From positions 62,001 through 126,000 of the forward strand of contig NZ_JAUFPQ010000016.1 in assembly GCF_030409305.1 (NCBI RefSeq): a stretch of 64,000 nt of DNA. The letters run 5' to 3'. The position numbers and the translations under genes are program-made. The first letter of the stretch is position 1, and each line of letters starts with the position of its first letter. Origin of the DNA: Halomonas maura (GTDB taxonomy: Bacteria > Pseudomonadota > Gammaproteobacteria > Pseudomonadales > Halomonadaceae). Of the stretch, positions 16,855 through 27,105 are shown one piece after another. Under the pieces are notes generated by a model that saw only the letters and a list, made by a program, of their open reading frames with translations, had not been told where the DNA came from and searched no databases.

Positions 16855-16883
16855 AACCCTCCGAGGTGATGCCTCGGAGGGTT
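16855..16883. terminator. Bidirectional terminator between grxD and rnt
   Basis: A 12-bp perfect stem AACCCTCCGAGG / CCTCGGAGGGTT with a 5-base loop. It is preceded by AAAA and followed by TTGTTGTTT, so it can serve both convergent genes. Confidence 0.75.
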
Positions 16884-16938
16884 TGTTGTTTGAGGGGAGA
16901 GGGTCGATATACGGCGTTTCCAGCTTCGAGCTTCCAGC

Positions 16939-17604
16939 TTACGTCTCTTCGATGCCCTGTTCGCGCTGCGCCAGCCGCCAGCCGCCCAGGTCCTTGTAGC
17001 GGTTGACCATGGCGCAGAACAGCTCGGCGGTACGCTCGGTGTCGTAGCGGGCCGAGTGGGCCGCGGTGTTGTCGAACTCGATGCCCGCGGCCCGGCAGGC
17101 CCGGGCCAGCACGGTCTGGCCATAGACCAGGCCGGCGAGCGAGGCGGTGTCGAAGCTCGAGAAGGGATGGAAGGGATTGCGCTTGATGCCGCAGCGCTCT
17201 ACCGCGGCATTCAGGAAGCCGTGGTCGAAGGCGGCGTTGTGGCCCACCAGCACCGCTCGCGTGCAGCCGTTGGCCTTGATCGCCTTGCGTACCGGACGGA
17301 ACACCTCGCCCAGCGCCTCGGCCTCGCTGACCGCCACCTGCCGACGCAGGGGGTCGTCGAGGCGGATGCCGGTGAAGTCCAGCGCAGACTGCTCGATGTT
17401 GGCCCCCTCGAAGGGCGTGACATGACAGGCATAGGTGGCATCCGGCATGAGGTTGCCTTCGGGGTCCATGGTCAGGGTCACGGCGGCGATCTCCAGCAGG
17501 GCATCGCGCTGGGGATTGAAGCCGCCGGTCTCCAGGTCCACCACCACGGGCAAAAAGCTGCGGAATCGCTGTGCCATGAGTTCACGGGCGACCACCTCGC
17601 TCAT
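16939..17604 (-). CDS. rnt: Ribonuclease T
   Basis: A 221-aa DEDD-family 3'-5' exoribonuclease that trims tRNA and other stable RNA 3' ends. Catalytic residues seen are D23 and E25 (VVDLETGGF), the [13 protein letters not shown] segment and the final [10 protein letters not shown]. Length is normal for RNase T (about 215 aa). A strong AAGGAGAGG precedes the ATG at 17604. Confidence 0.95.
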   Translation of the reverse strand: MSEVVARELMAQRFRSFLPVVVDLETGGFNPQRDALLEIAAVTLTMDPEGNLMPDATYACHVTPFEGANIEQSALDFTGIRLDDPLRRQVAVSEAEALGEVFRPVRKAIKANGCTRAVLVGHNAAFDHGFLNAAVERCGIKRNPFHPFSSFDTASLAGLVYGQTVLARACRAAGIEFDNTAAHSARYDTERTAELFCAMVNRYKDLGGWRLAQREQGIEET

Positions 17605-17750
17605 GCACCTCTCCTTGTTGGGCCGATGGAATATCTCGAAACGCGAGAGTCTACCAGCTCGGGCCCGGGGCGTCCCGTCGCCGGTATTCGCGGTGGGCCT
17701 GGCGCGCTATAATCGGGCCTTTACGTCGTTCACCTAGAAGGAGCCCCAGC

Positions 17751-18971
<1,221 letters not shown>

Positions 18972-19020
18972 TTGCCGGGGCGCCGGCCCGGCCGGCGCCC
19001 TTGGCTCGGGAGGGCCCACG

Positions 19021-19317
19021 ATGTTCAAGAAGCTGCTATCCGGCCTGTTCGGCCAGGGCGAGGCGGCCGCCGCCGCCGAGGGCGAGCCGGTGGCCTACAA
19101 GGGCTATCTGATCGTTCCCCAGGCCGAGGACATGGGCGGCCAGTTCCGCGTCAGCGGCTGGATCCGCAAGCCCCGGGGCGACGACGGCGAGATGCTCGAG
19201 CATCGCTTCGAGCGCTCCGACGTGGTCGCCGGCCGCGAGGCCTGCGATACCCTGATGGTCAGCAAGGCGGAGCGGTTCATCGACGAGATGGGCGACGCCC
19301 TCTTCGACGAGCACTGA
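19021..19317 (+). CDS. HlyU-family small protein
   Basis: A 98-aa protein resembling the short HlyU family (not the ArsR-type HlyU of Vibrio). It begins MFKKLLSGLFGQGE, followed by an Ala-rich linker and a compact beta-rich core (YKGYLIVPQAEDMGGQFRVS, EHRFERSDVV). It closes with a charged helix. Its function is not established. It follows argG closely and probably shares its transcript. Confidence 0.65.
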   Translation: MFKKLLSGLFGQGEAAAAAEGEPVAYKGYLIVPQAEDMGGQFRVSGWIRKPRGDDGEMLEHRFERSDVVAGREACDTLMVSKAERFIDEMGDALFDEH

Positions 19318-19458
19318 GCTCCTCGGCCAGACCGGACCAGATCAAGAGGGACCGACCGACGGCGCCTGCGTGGCGCCGTTGCTGTTGGCGGCGCCCCTGG
19401 GCCGGGGAGCGTCCCGGCGGGGCTGCTACCCTGAAGCGGAATGCTTGCCGGAGTCCCC

Positions 19459-20589
19459 ATGCGCCTGCTCCACCGTGCCTCCCCCTGGCGGGGCCTGCTT
19501 GCCGGCCAGGCGGCCCCGCTCGATGACCGCCTGACGGCGTTGCTGGCCCCGCTGCGCGACTCCCTGGCCCGGCTCGGGCCCGAGCCCACGCTGGCCGCGT
19601 CCCATACCTGGCAGGCCGAGCTGGTGGATGCCCTGTCCCGGCTGGAGCTGCCGGCCTGGCGGATCGCCCAGCTGATCAGCGACCACAACGATGGCCTCTA
19701 TCGCCATGCCATCGAGCTCGCCCTCAACGAGATGCGAGGCCAGGGCTGGGGGGAGCCCCCGGTGGCCTTCTGCGTGCTGACCCTGGGCTCGGCGGCGCGC
19801 CACGAGAGCCTGCTGCGGCCCGACCAGGACAACGCCATGTTGATCGCCGACTATGCGGATGCCCGCCATGGCGAGATCGACGCCTTCTTCCAGTCCCTGG
19901 GCGAGCGCTTCACCTCGCGGCTCGATGCCGCGGGGATCCCGCTGTGCCCGGGGCATGTGATGGCCCGCTGGCCGATGTGGCGCAAGCGCCTGGGGGAGTG
20001 GGATGCCCAGCTCGCCATCTGGACCGCCGAGCGCCGGGTCAAGCGGGTGCAGCAGGCCAATATCCTGCTCGACTTCCATCCGGTCTATGGCGCGACGGCG
20101 CTGGCCGAGGCGCTGGCCGACAGCGTCGCCCGGCACGTGCCGGCGGCGTCGCTGTTCCTCGACGAGATGGCCGCGCTGCTCGACGAGTCGCCGGTGGCGT
20201 TGGACCGCTTCGGGCGGCTGGCCGGTGGCGGCAAGGAGGCGCCCCACGATGGGGCCGTGGACCTGAAGCTCGGTGGGCTGATGCCGCTGGTGGGGGCCGT
20301 ACGCCTGCTGGCGCTGCGCCATGGCCTGCGGGCCGTGGCGACGCGTGATCGCCTCGCCGCCCTGGTGGCCGAGGGCGCGCTCGCCGCCACCGAGGCCGCC
20401 GAGGCGATGCGCTCCCTGGGACGTCTCCAGGCGCTGCTGCTGGAGGCCCAGCGCGAGGCGCGCCGCGAGGGACGCGCGGTGGACGGCTGGGTGGGCCTCG
20501 ACGGCCTGGGCGAGGACCAGCGGCTGATGCTGCGTCACGACCTGGCCGTCATTCGGCGGCTGGTACGGCGGGCGCAGGCGTCGTCGTAG
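19459..20589 (+). CDS. DUF294 nucleotidyltransferase-like protein
   Basis: A 376-aa protein. The central region carries the nucleotidyltransferase-like signature LTLGSAARHESLLRPDQDNA (GS..R.E....DQD), as in DUF294/GlnD-type domains. The C-terminal helical part (about 250-376) matches the usual DUF294 output half. No CBS domains precede it, unlike longer relatives. I start at 19459 (MRLLHRA) behind GGAG; an ATG at 19441 is possible. Its 3' end overlaps the convergent histidine kinase gene by 41 bp. Related genes often neighbour acetate symporters and PAS-exonucleases, the kind of genes found next door. Confidence 0.8.
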   Translation: MRLLHRASPWRGLLAGQAAPLDDRLTALLAPLRDSLARLGPEPTLAASHTWQAELVDALSRLELPAWRIAQLISDHNDGLYRHAIELALNEMRGQGWGEPPVAFCVLTLGSAARHESLLRPDQDNAMLIADYADARHGEIDAFFQSLGERFTSRLDAAGIPLCPGHVMARWPMWRKRLGEWDAQLAIWTAERRVKRVQQANILLDFHPVYGATALAEALADSVARHVPAASLFLDEMAALLDESPVALDRFGRLAGGGKEAPHDGAVDLKLGGLMPLVGAVRLLALRHGLRAVATRDRLAALVAEGALAATEAAEAMRSLGRLQALLLEAQREARREGRAVDGWVGLDGLGEDQRLMLRHDLAVIRRLVRRAQASS

Positions 20590-23314
20590 GGCTTTCCTCG
20601 GGGGCTTCCGGCAGCTCCATCACCAAGCAGGCGCCGCCCAGTGTCGGTGCGGCCTCGACCCAAAGCCGGCCCCCCAGGTGGGCGACGATGCCCCGACTGA
20701 TGGGCAGGCCGAGCCCGCTGCCGCGCGGCCGGCCGCGGACGTCGCCGTCGTCCTCGCGCTGGATCTGGTGGAACTTCTCGAACACCCGCTCGCGCTCGGC
20801 CTCGGCGATGCCGGGGCCGTTGTCCTCCACGGCGAGGCGGTAGCCGCGCTTGTGGCGGGCCAGCTGCAGGCGCACCCGGGGCGCCTCGTCGGCGGCGAAC
20901 TTGCCGGCATTGTCGAGCAGGTTGATGATCACCTGCTCGAGACGGTCCGGGTCGCCGATCACCGGCGCGGTCTCGACCTCGATGGCCACCTCCAGGGCCA
21001 CACCGCGCTCCTCCAGGGGCCGCTGGATCGCCTCCAGGCTGTGGCGGGCCAGGGCGACCAGGTCCAGGCGCTGCGGATGCAGGGTCAGCCGGCCGCTCTC
21101 CAGCCGGGCCAGGTCGAGGATCTCCTCGATCAGCCGTGACAGCCTCTGGCTCTCGCGTACCACCACGTCGAGGAAGTGCGCGCGCTTGTCGTCGGGCAGC
21201 TCGCGGTTGTCGCGCAGGATCTCGGCGAAGGCGCGGATCGAGGTCAGCGGCGTTCTCAGCTCGTGGCTGACCATGGCCACGAACTCGTCCTTGAGCCGGT
21301 CCAGCTCGCGCAGGCGCTCGTTGGCGTCGCGCAGCTCGCGGCCGATGCGCTCGAGCTCCCGGGACTTCTGCTCGAGCCGGCGGTTCATCTCCAGGGTCTC
21401 GGAGGTGGTGTCGAGGATGCTGAGGATGGCCTCGAGGTCGAGGGCCTCGCCGCGCACCACCGAATCGATCAACACCCGGGCCGAGGCGTTGCCCAGGGCG
21501 CCGGCCAGCGCCTGCTCCGCCCGGGCGATCAGGGCGGCGGGCGCCGGCTGGTCGTCGTCCTCGGCGGTGGTGTCGCCGAAGACCCGGGCCGTGGCGGCGG
21601 CCCCCAGGTAGCGGTCGAGCAGGGCCCGCAGCTCCCCGCGCGGGATCTGCCCCTGCCACAGCGAGGCCTGGTCGAGGCGCGGATGCAGGGCCTCGGTGAA
21701 CAGCGCGGCCTGGGTCTGCTCGAGGGGCGATTGCCGGGCGAACAGCGAGACGCCCACCAGCAGGCCGACGTTGGCGGCCAGGCTCCATAGCAGCGAATGG
21801 GTGTAGATGTCCCAGCCCTCGAGGCCGAACAGCGCATAGGGCCGCAGCCAGCCGAGCCCGAAGGGACCCTGGGCCAGGAAGCCGGCATCCAGCCAGCCCG
21901 ACTGGGCGAATCCCGGAATCAGCAGGGTCCAGGCCCAGACCAGAAAGCCCGCGCTCATGCCCAGCCCGGCGCCCAGCCGGTTGGCGCCGCGCCAGTACAT
22001 GCCGATCAGCAGCGCCGGGGCGAACTGCGCGGCCGCGGCGAAGGACACCAGGCCGATGGTGACCAGGCTGTAGGCGTCGCCGATCAGCGCGTGGTAGCTG
22101 TAGCCCAGCAGCAGGATGCCGAAGATCGCCACCCGGCGGATGCCCAGCACCCAGCCGGCCAGCGCCCCCCGGCTGCTCTGCGGCAGGCGCTTCGAGCGCA
22201 GCAGCAGCGGCATCACCAACTGGTTGCTGACCATGGTGGACAGCGCGATGGTCTCGACGATCATCATGCCGGTCGCCGCCGACAGGCCGCCGATGAACAC
22301 CAGCACCGGCAGGCCCTCGCCGCCCGCGGCCAGGGGCAGGGTCAGCACGAAGCCGTCCGGGTCGCTGCCGGCGTCGCCCAGCAGCCCGGCCAGGGCGATG
22401 GGGATCACGAAGAGGTTGATCACCAGCAGGTAGAGGGGAAACAGCCAGGCGGCGCGCTGGATGTGCCGCTCGTCGACGTTCTCCACCACCAGCACCTGGA
22501 ACTGCCGGGGCAGGGTCAGGAAGGCCAGGAAGGCCAGCACCAGCATGCCGACCCAGCCGAGCGTGCCACCCGGCACCGCCGTCAGGCTCAGCGCCTGCTC
22601 GAGGGCCGGGGTGGCGGCCACCCGGGCGAACAGGTCGGCGGGGCCCTGGTAGAGCACGAAGACCGTGAAGACGCCCACCGACAGGAAGGCCGCCAGCTTG
22701 ACCAGCGACTCGAAGGCGATGGCGGCGACCATGCCCTCGTGGCGCTCGCTGGCATCCAGGTGCCGGGTGCCGAAGAGGATGATGAATACCGCCAGCACCA
22801 GGGCGACCCAGAACGACTTGTCGGCCAGGAAGCTCGCCTCGTCGAGGCGCCGGGCGGTTTCCTGGGGATAGTCGACCAGGGTGGCGTAGCTCAGGGTGAT
22901 GGCCTTGAGCTGCAGGGCGATGTAGGGGGTGATGCCGATCAGCGCGATCAGCGCCACCAGGGCGCCCAGCCCGGCGCTCTTGCCATAGCGGGCGCTGATG
23001 AAGTCGGCGATGGAGGTGATGCGCTGGGCGCTGGCGATCCTCACCATCTTGCGAATCACGAAGGGCGCCAGCAGCATGGCCAGCGTCGGGCCGAGGTAGA
23101 TCAGCAGGAAGCTGGGGCCGGTCTGGGCGGCGCGGCCGACGCTGCCGTAGAAGGTCCAGGCGGTGCAGTAGACGGCGATGGACAGCGCATAGACGGTGGG
23201 CGAGCCGATCAGCGAGCGGCCCTGTTCGGCGCGCCGGTCGCCCCAGGCGGCGATGACGAAGAGCAGCGCCAGGTAGCCGAAGGCGATGGTCAGTACCGTC
23301 AGTTCGTCTCTCAT
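20549..23314 (-). CDS. Na+/solute symporter-domain sensor histidine kinase (CbrA-like)
   Basis: A 921-aa membrane kinase. The first about 560 residues form an SLC5-type sodium/solute symporter fold with 12-13 hydrophobic helices. After a linker and a coiled coil (LEMNRRLEQKSRELERIGRE) comes the HisKA box VSHELRTPLTSIR, with the phospho-accepting His. The ATPase boxes IINLLDNAGKF (N box), VEDNGPGI (G1) and GSGLGLPISRGI (G2) follow. The layout equals CbrA-type kinases that sense nutrient state, but a full-length NtrC-type partner is not next to it. Instead the same operon has a single-domain receiver upstream. Confidence 0.9.
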   Translation of the reverse strand: MRDELTVLTIAFGYLALLFVIAAWGDRRAEQGRSLIGSPTVYALSIAVYCTAWTFYGSVGRAAQTGPSFLLIYLGPTLAMLLAPFVIRKMVRIASAQRITSIADFISARYGKSAGLGALVALIALIGITPYIALQLKAITLSYATLVDYPQETARRLDEASFLADKSFWVALVLAVFIILFGTRHLDASERHEGMVAAIAFESLVKLAAFLSVGVFTVFVLYQGPADLFARVAATPALEQALSLTAVPGGTLGWVGMLVLAFLAFLTLPRQFQVLVVENVDERHIQRAAWLFPLYLLVINLFVIPIALAGLLGDAGSDPDGFVLTLPLAAGGEGLPVLVFIGGLSAATGMMIVETIALSTMVSNQLVMPLLLRSKRLPQSSRGALAGWVLGIRRVAIFGILLLGYSYHALIGDAYSLVTIGLVSFAAAAQFAPALLIGMYWRGANRLGAGLGMSAGFLVWAWTLLIPGFAQSGWLDAGFLAQGPFGLGWLRPYALFGLEGWDIYTHSLLWSLAANVGLLVGVSLFARQSPLEQTQAALFTEALHPRLDQASLWQGQIPRGELRALLDRYLGAAATARVFGDTTAEDDDQPAPAALIARAEQALAGALGNASARVLIDSVVRGEALDLEAILSILDTTSETLEMNRRLEQKSRELERIGRELRDANERLRELDRLKDEFVAMVSHELRTPLTSIRAFAEILRDNRELPDDKRAHFLDVVVRESQRLSRLIEEILDLARLESGRLTLHPQRLDLVALARHSLEAIQRPLEERGVALEVAIEVETAPVIGDPDRLEQVIINLLDNAGKFAADEAPRVRLQLARHKRGYRLAVEDNGPGIAEAERERVFEKFHQIQREDDGDVRGRPRGSGLGLPISRGIVAHLGGRLWVEAAPTLGGACLVMELPEAPEESPTTTPAPAVPAAE

Positions 23315-23321
23315 GGGCCCG

Positions 23322-23516
23322 TCACTCCCCGCGCCCGCCTTCCATCAGCCAGGCCATCAGGCCGATCACCAGTCCCCAGGCGACGAACAGGTAGACCGGC
23401 AGCCAGGACGGGCTGCCGCCGGCGCGATCGGCCACCAGCAACAGCGGCGGGGTGAACAGGGCCGTGGCCAGCACGACCAGGGCGATGAGACGTTCCTTGC
23501 GGCGCGGCGAGATCAT
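23322..23516 (-). CDS. Small two-helix membrane protein
   Basis: A 64-aa protein (MISPRRKERLIALVVLATAL...) with two hydrophobic helices and a charged N-terminus; it ends in MEGGRGE. It sits just before the symporter-kinase gene, and its ATG overlaps the TGA of the exonuclease gene (ATGA), so it is translationally coupled. Position and size recall the small membrane subunits (DUF4212/YjcH-like) that precede solute symporters. The sequence match itself is not strong. Confidence 0.7.
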   Translation of the reverse strand: MISPRRKERLIALVVLATALFTPPLLLVADRAGGSPSWLPVYLFVAWGLVIGLMAWLMEGGRGE

Positions 23517-25585
23517 GAGGCGCTGGCATCCTCCCGGTCGAAGGCGCTGGCCTGCAGGGCCAGCAGCGCCTCCAGGGTCTCGATGCCCCGGGCCTCGAGC
23601 CGCGGCAGCAGGGCCAGCCACAGCTCGGCGGTGACCCGGGCATCCCCCAGGGCGGTGTGACGGCTGCCCGGCGGGAAGCGCAGGTCGTAGCGCTCGGCCA
23701 GGGAGTCGAGGTCGTGGCCGTCGAGGCCGGCGTCCAGCGCCCGGGAGATCAGCAGGGTGTCGAGCACCGGCATGTCGAAGGTCACCCCGCCATCGGGCGG
23801 CTGGATGGCCAGCAGGTCGAAGGCCGCGTTGTGGGCGAGGATGATCGCCTCGCCGATATAGTCGCGGAAGCGCGGCAGGGCCACGGCGGGGGGCGGTGCG
23901 CCGGCCACGTCCTCGTCGCTGAGGCCGTGGATGGCGGTACTGGCCGGCGGGATGGGCCGGCCCGGGTCGACGCGGATATCGAAGGTCTCGCTGGCCAGCA
24001 GCCGGGCGTTGACGATGCGGCAGGCCCCGATGCTGATCACCCGGTCACCGCGGCGCAGCTCCAGCCCGGTGGTCTCGGTATCGAAGGCGACGATCTCCAG
24101 GGCGCGCAGGGGGCAGGCGGCGAGCTCGGCCTCCGGCGCCGGCAGCTCGGCGATGCCGAAGTCGTGGAACTCGGGGCGTGGCGGGGTGCGCGGGCGGGGC
24201 GCCCCGACCCGCTCCAGGGCCGGCAGCGGCAGGCGCAACCGGGCATGCTCGCCATCCGGGTCCGCCAGGCTCCAGGCATCGCTGTCGTGCTGGCGGAGCA
24301 CCTCGCCGACCGTCGGCGTCATCGGCAGGCTCTCCAGCCGCCACTGCCGCCAGGCATCGATGCGCTGCTCGGGCAGTGGTGCGCCGCGCCAGCGCAGGTC
24401 CAGGTAGACGCGGCGGTTGCCCAGGCACACCTCGCCGTCGAAGGCCGTCTGGCCGGTATGCTCGGCGAGGCGTTCCAGCAGGGCGGTCAGCACCACCAGC
24501 AGCGCCGGGGCATCGCCCTTCAACCAGGCCGGCATGCCCACCGGCGTGACGCGCGGCGCCGTGTCGGGGAGGCGTTCGGCGAGGGCGGCCCAGAGATCGT
24601 TGGACCACAGCGGGGCCAGTCGCTCGCCATGGCGCTGCATGTCGTCGACCACCTCGCCCAGGCGGGCGAGGCGGTCGGCCAGGGCCCGGCCCTCCTCGTC
24701 GATCACCGCCTCCAGGCGTTGGCGCAGGGCATCGGCGTCGGCGTCCGCTCGCGGCAGCTGGCCCAGGGCATCGGCGGCGGTGCTCAGGCTGGCGCCGTGG
24801 CGACGCAGCATGGGCAGCAGCTCGGCGAGCTCCGCCCGGGCGCCCAGCTCGCTGGACCAGGCCGCGGTGGTGTCGGCCAGCGTCAGCAGGGCCTCGCCCT
24901 CGCTACCGGGCACCCGTCGCAGGCCCGCGCGCAGCCAGCGCTCGCCGCTGGGCACCAGCAGCTCCCGGGGGCTGCCGTCCTCGGGCAGCTGGCCCAGGGC
25001 ATCGTGCAGGCTGGCCACCGGCAGCAGGGTCTCCAGGCGCTTGCCCAGTCCCAGCCCCGGGTGATCCTCGAACAGGCGCTCGGCGGCCTGGTTGTAGAGC
25101 AGCAGCCGGCGATGCCGGTCGCACAGCAGAAGGGGCGTGTCGAGGACCTGCAGCAGGGCCTCCAGTTCCTGGCGGATGCGGGCGGCACTGCGCGCGCCGT
25201 CGGCGTGGGCGGTGGCGAGTCGGCCGCGATCGCTGCGCCAGGCGTCGCGGATGCGTACCAGGTCGGGGCCCAGGCCGCGCAGCCAGCCCTCGGGCGGGTA
25301 GTCGTCACGGGCATCGGGGTTGGCCACCATGCGCGCCAGTTGCACCTGCAGGTGGCGCAGTGGGGCAAACAGCTGGCGCTCCAGCAGCAGGCCGACCAGG
25401 AAGATGGTGCCGCCGCCGGAGAAACAGCCCAGCCACAGCACCCAGCGGGCCAGCCCTCGAGGCTGGAAGAGGCCATCGAGCCACAGGGCGAAGATGGCCC
25501 CGCCCAGCAGGCTGATGCCGCTGAGCAGCAGCCACAGCCCGACCAGGGTCTGGCGGCGGGGGATGCCGGGGTTGCGCCGGGCCAT
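23513..25585 (-). CDS. Membrane-anchored PAS protein fused to a DEDD 3'-5' exonuclease
   Basis: A 690-aa fusion. Two hydrophobic helices (about 13-35 and 46-68) are followed by a HAMP-like segment and a PAS-type region (LDTPLLLCDRHRRLLLYNQA). A histidine-kinase-like middle comes next, with no recognisable H box or intact ATPase boxes. The last about 190 residues are an epsilon-type exonuclease: AFDTETTGLELRRGD, then ILAHNAAFDLLA and HTALGDARVTAEL, giving the D-E, H/D pattern of DEDD nucleases. The gene overlaps both neighbours (TGATG with the receiver, ATGA with the small membrane gene), so it belongs to the same signalling operon. Substrate and role are unknown. Confidence 0.85.
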   Translation of the reverse strand: MARRNPGIPRRQTLVGLWLLLSGISLLGGAIFALWLDGLFQPRGLARWVLWLGCFSGGGTIFLVGLLLERQLFAPLRHLQVQLARMVANPDARDDYPPEGWLRGLGPDLVRIRDAWRSDRGRLATAHADGARSAARIRQELEALLQVLDTPLLLCDRHRRLLLYNQAAERLFEDHPGLGLGKRLETLLPVASLHDALGQLPEDGSPRELLVPSGERWLRAGLRRVPGSEGEALLTLADTTAAWSSELGARAELAELLPMLRRHGASLSTAADALGQLPRADADADALRQRLEAVIDEEGRALADRLARLGEVVDDMQRHGERLAPLWSNDLWAALAERLPDTAPRVTPVGMPAWLKGDAPALLVVLTALLERLAEHTGQTAFDGEVCLGNRRVYLDLRWRGAPLPEQRIDAWRQWRLESLPMTPTVGEVLRQHDSDAWSLADPDGEHARLRLPLPALERVGAPRPRTPPRPEFHDFGIAELPAPEAELAACPLRALEIVAFDTETTGLELRRGDRVISIGACRIVNARLLASETFDIRVDPGRPIPPASTAIHGLSDEDVAGAPPPAVALPRFRDYIGEAIILAHNAAFDLLAIQPPDGGVTFDMPVLDTLLISRALDAGLDGHDLDSLAERYDLRFPPGSRHTALGDARVTAELWLALLPRLEARGIETLEALLALQASAFDREDASAS

Positions 25586-25956
25586 CAGCGGGCCTCGTCG
25601 AGCAGCGCCTTGACCTTCTCGACCAGCGCCTGGGTGGAGAAGGGCTTGGTGATGTAGTCATCGGCGCCCAGCGCCAGCCCCTTCTCGCGTTCCACCTCGC
25701 GGCCGTGGGCGGTCAGCATGATAATCGGCAGCCGGGCCAGTGCCGGGTCGGCGCGCAGGCGTTCGAGCACGTCGAAGCCGCTGATGCCCGGCAGGCTGAT
25801 GTCCAGCAGCAGCAGGTCCGGGGGGGCGGCGGCGACGCAGTCCAGCGCGGCCTCGCCGTCGCCGGCGGTGGTCACCTCGAAGCCGGCCTGCTGCATCAGG
25901 AATTCGAGTGACAGGACGATGTTGGGCTCGTCGTCCACCACCAGCACCTTGGCCAT
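25585..25956 (-). CDS. Single-domain response regulator (CheY-like receiver)
   Basis: A 123-aa receiver with acidic pocket D8/D9, phospho-acceptor D52 ([10 protein letters not shown]), the switch Thr in MLTAH and the conserved Lys in ITKPF. There is no output domain. It is the first gene of the operon leading into the exonuclease fusion and the symporter-kinase, whose phosphorelay partner it may be. The gene begins 42 bases from the left end of a MITE-like element. Confidence 0.92.
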   Translation of the reverse strand: MAKVLVVDDEPNIVLSLEFLMQQAGFEVTTAGDGEAALDCVAAAPPDLLLLDISLPGISGFDVLERLRADPALARLPIIMLTAHGREVEREKGLALGADDYITKPFSTQALVEKVKALLDEAR

Positions 25957-25998
25957 GGCGCTCTCCTCGTGACGGCTCGTTATATGGCGTTGCGCTCA

Positions 25999-26139
25999 GG
26001 AAGCGCTGATTGATCTCGCGAGCGATGAGAGGCTGGACGCTGCCGGAACGGAAACACCGGAGTTTACATGGCGGTAAATGAGGGTGTTGAGTACCGCCGG
26101 CGGCCAGGATATCGAGCGCAGCAATAAATCAGCGTTTCC
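25999..26139. mobile_element. MITE-like element, copy A (141 bp)
   Basis: Bounded by imperfect terminal inverted repeats GGAAGCGCTGATTGAT and ATAAATCAGCGTTTCC (14 of 16 pair). It has no coding capacity. An inverted, slightly longer copy lies at 26,899-27,091, so the two flank the GST-like gene. No target-site duplication was obvious to me. Confidence 0.75.
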
Positions 26140-26226
26140 GTAAGTCTAGTGACCGCCCCCGGGCCAGCAAAGACGACCTTGGCCCAAGCCGCTAGACTGG
26201 CGGTTCCATCGTCAAGGAGGTCGATC

Positions 26227-26910
26227 ATGATCCGCGTGCATCACCTGGAGAATTCCCGCTCCCAGCGCGTGCTCTGGCTGCTGGAGGAACTGGGCGCCGA
26301 CTATGAGCTGGCCACCTATCGGCGCGACCCCGAGACCCTGCTGGCGCCGGAGGCGCTCAAGGCCGTGCATCCTCTGGGCAAGTCGCCGGTGATCACCGAC
26401 GAGGGCCGCGACGGCCGCGCGGTCGCCGAGTCCGGGGCCATTCTCGAATACCTCCTCGAGCGCCTCGACCCGCAGGGCTCGCTGTCGCCGGCGCCCGGCA
26501 CGGACGAGCGGGAGCGCTATCGGTTCTGGCTGCACCATGCCGAGGGGACGGCGATGCCGCCCCTGGTGATGCGGCTGGTCTTCTCGCGCCTGTCGAAGCC
26601 GCCGGTCCCGGCGCTGATGCGCCCGCTGGGACGACAGTTCGCCAAGGGCGTGGAGCGAGGCTTCCTGGCGCCCCAGTTGCGCGGCCTGATGGCGCTGTGG
26701 GAGGCCGAGCTGGGACGCTCGGCCTGGTTCGCCGGCGAGGCCTTCTCGGCGGCCGATATCCAGATGAGCTTCCCGGTGCTGGCCCTGGAGGGGCGCGGCG
26801 GGCTCGACGCGGCGCCCAACCTGCGGGGCTTCCTGGCCCGCTGCCGCGAGCGGCCGGCCTATCGGCGGGCCATCGAACGGGGCGGGGAGTTCTCCCTAGG
26901 AAACCACTGA
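26227..26910 (+). CDS. Glutathione S-transferase-like protein
   Basis: A 227-aa soluble protein with a thioredoxin-like N-terminal half (IRVHHLENSRSQRVLWLLEE, where a Ser or Asn would be the glutathione-activating residue). AVHPLGKSPVI and a VAESGAILEYLLE segment are the glutathione-binding signatures. The all-helical C-terminal half follows. AAGGAGGT precedes the ATG. The last codons (GGA AAC CAC TGA) lie inside the terminal repeat of MITE copy B, so the natural C-terminus has been replaced or trimmed by the insertion. The substrate is unknown. Confidence 0.85.
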   Translation: MIRVHHLENSRSQRVLWLLEELGADYELATYRRDPETLLAPEALKAVHPLGKSPVITDEGRDGRAVAESGAILEYLLERLDPQGSLSPAPGTDERERYRFWLHHAEGTAMPPLVMRLVFSRLSKPPVPALMRPLGRQFAKGVERGFLAPQLRGLMALWEAELGRSAWFAGEAFSAADIQMSFPVLALEGRGGLDAAPNLRGFLARCRERPAYRRAIERGGEFSLGNH

Positions 26911-27091
26911 TTGATTGCTGCGCTCGATGACCCACAGGGACGTGGGAAATGCGGAGGTTCGTAGGGAACGAACCTAGCTATCCTGGCCGCCGGCGGTACT
27001 CAACATCCTCATTTACTGCCGTGTAAACTCCGGTGTTTCCGTTCCGGTGGCGACCAGCCTCTCATCGCTCGCGACATCAATCAGAGCTTCC
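26899..27091. mobile_element. MITE-like element, copy B (193 bp, inverted)
   Basis: The reverse complement of this stretch matches copy A along its length, including GGAACGGAAACACCGGAG and the GTTGAGTACCGCCGGCGG core. It has about 52 extra bases (roughly 26,930-26,980) that fold into two small hairpins (CCACAGGGACGTGG and AGGTTCGT...ACGAACCT). Its left terminal repeat supplies the GST stop codon. Its right end lies 15 bases from the stop of the DUF218 gene. Confidence 0.75.
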
Positions 27092-27105
27092 CTGGTCGGC
27101 GGCGA

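Noticed and set aside
16831..16942. AAGCTTGAAGC / GAGCTTCCAGCTT short repeats near grxD and rnt
   Set aside because: Short, imperfect and explained in part by the bidirectional terminator region; no element boundary visible.
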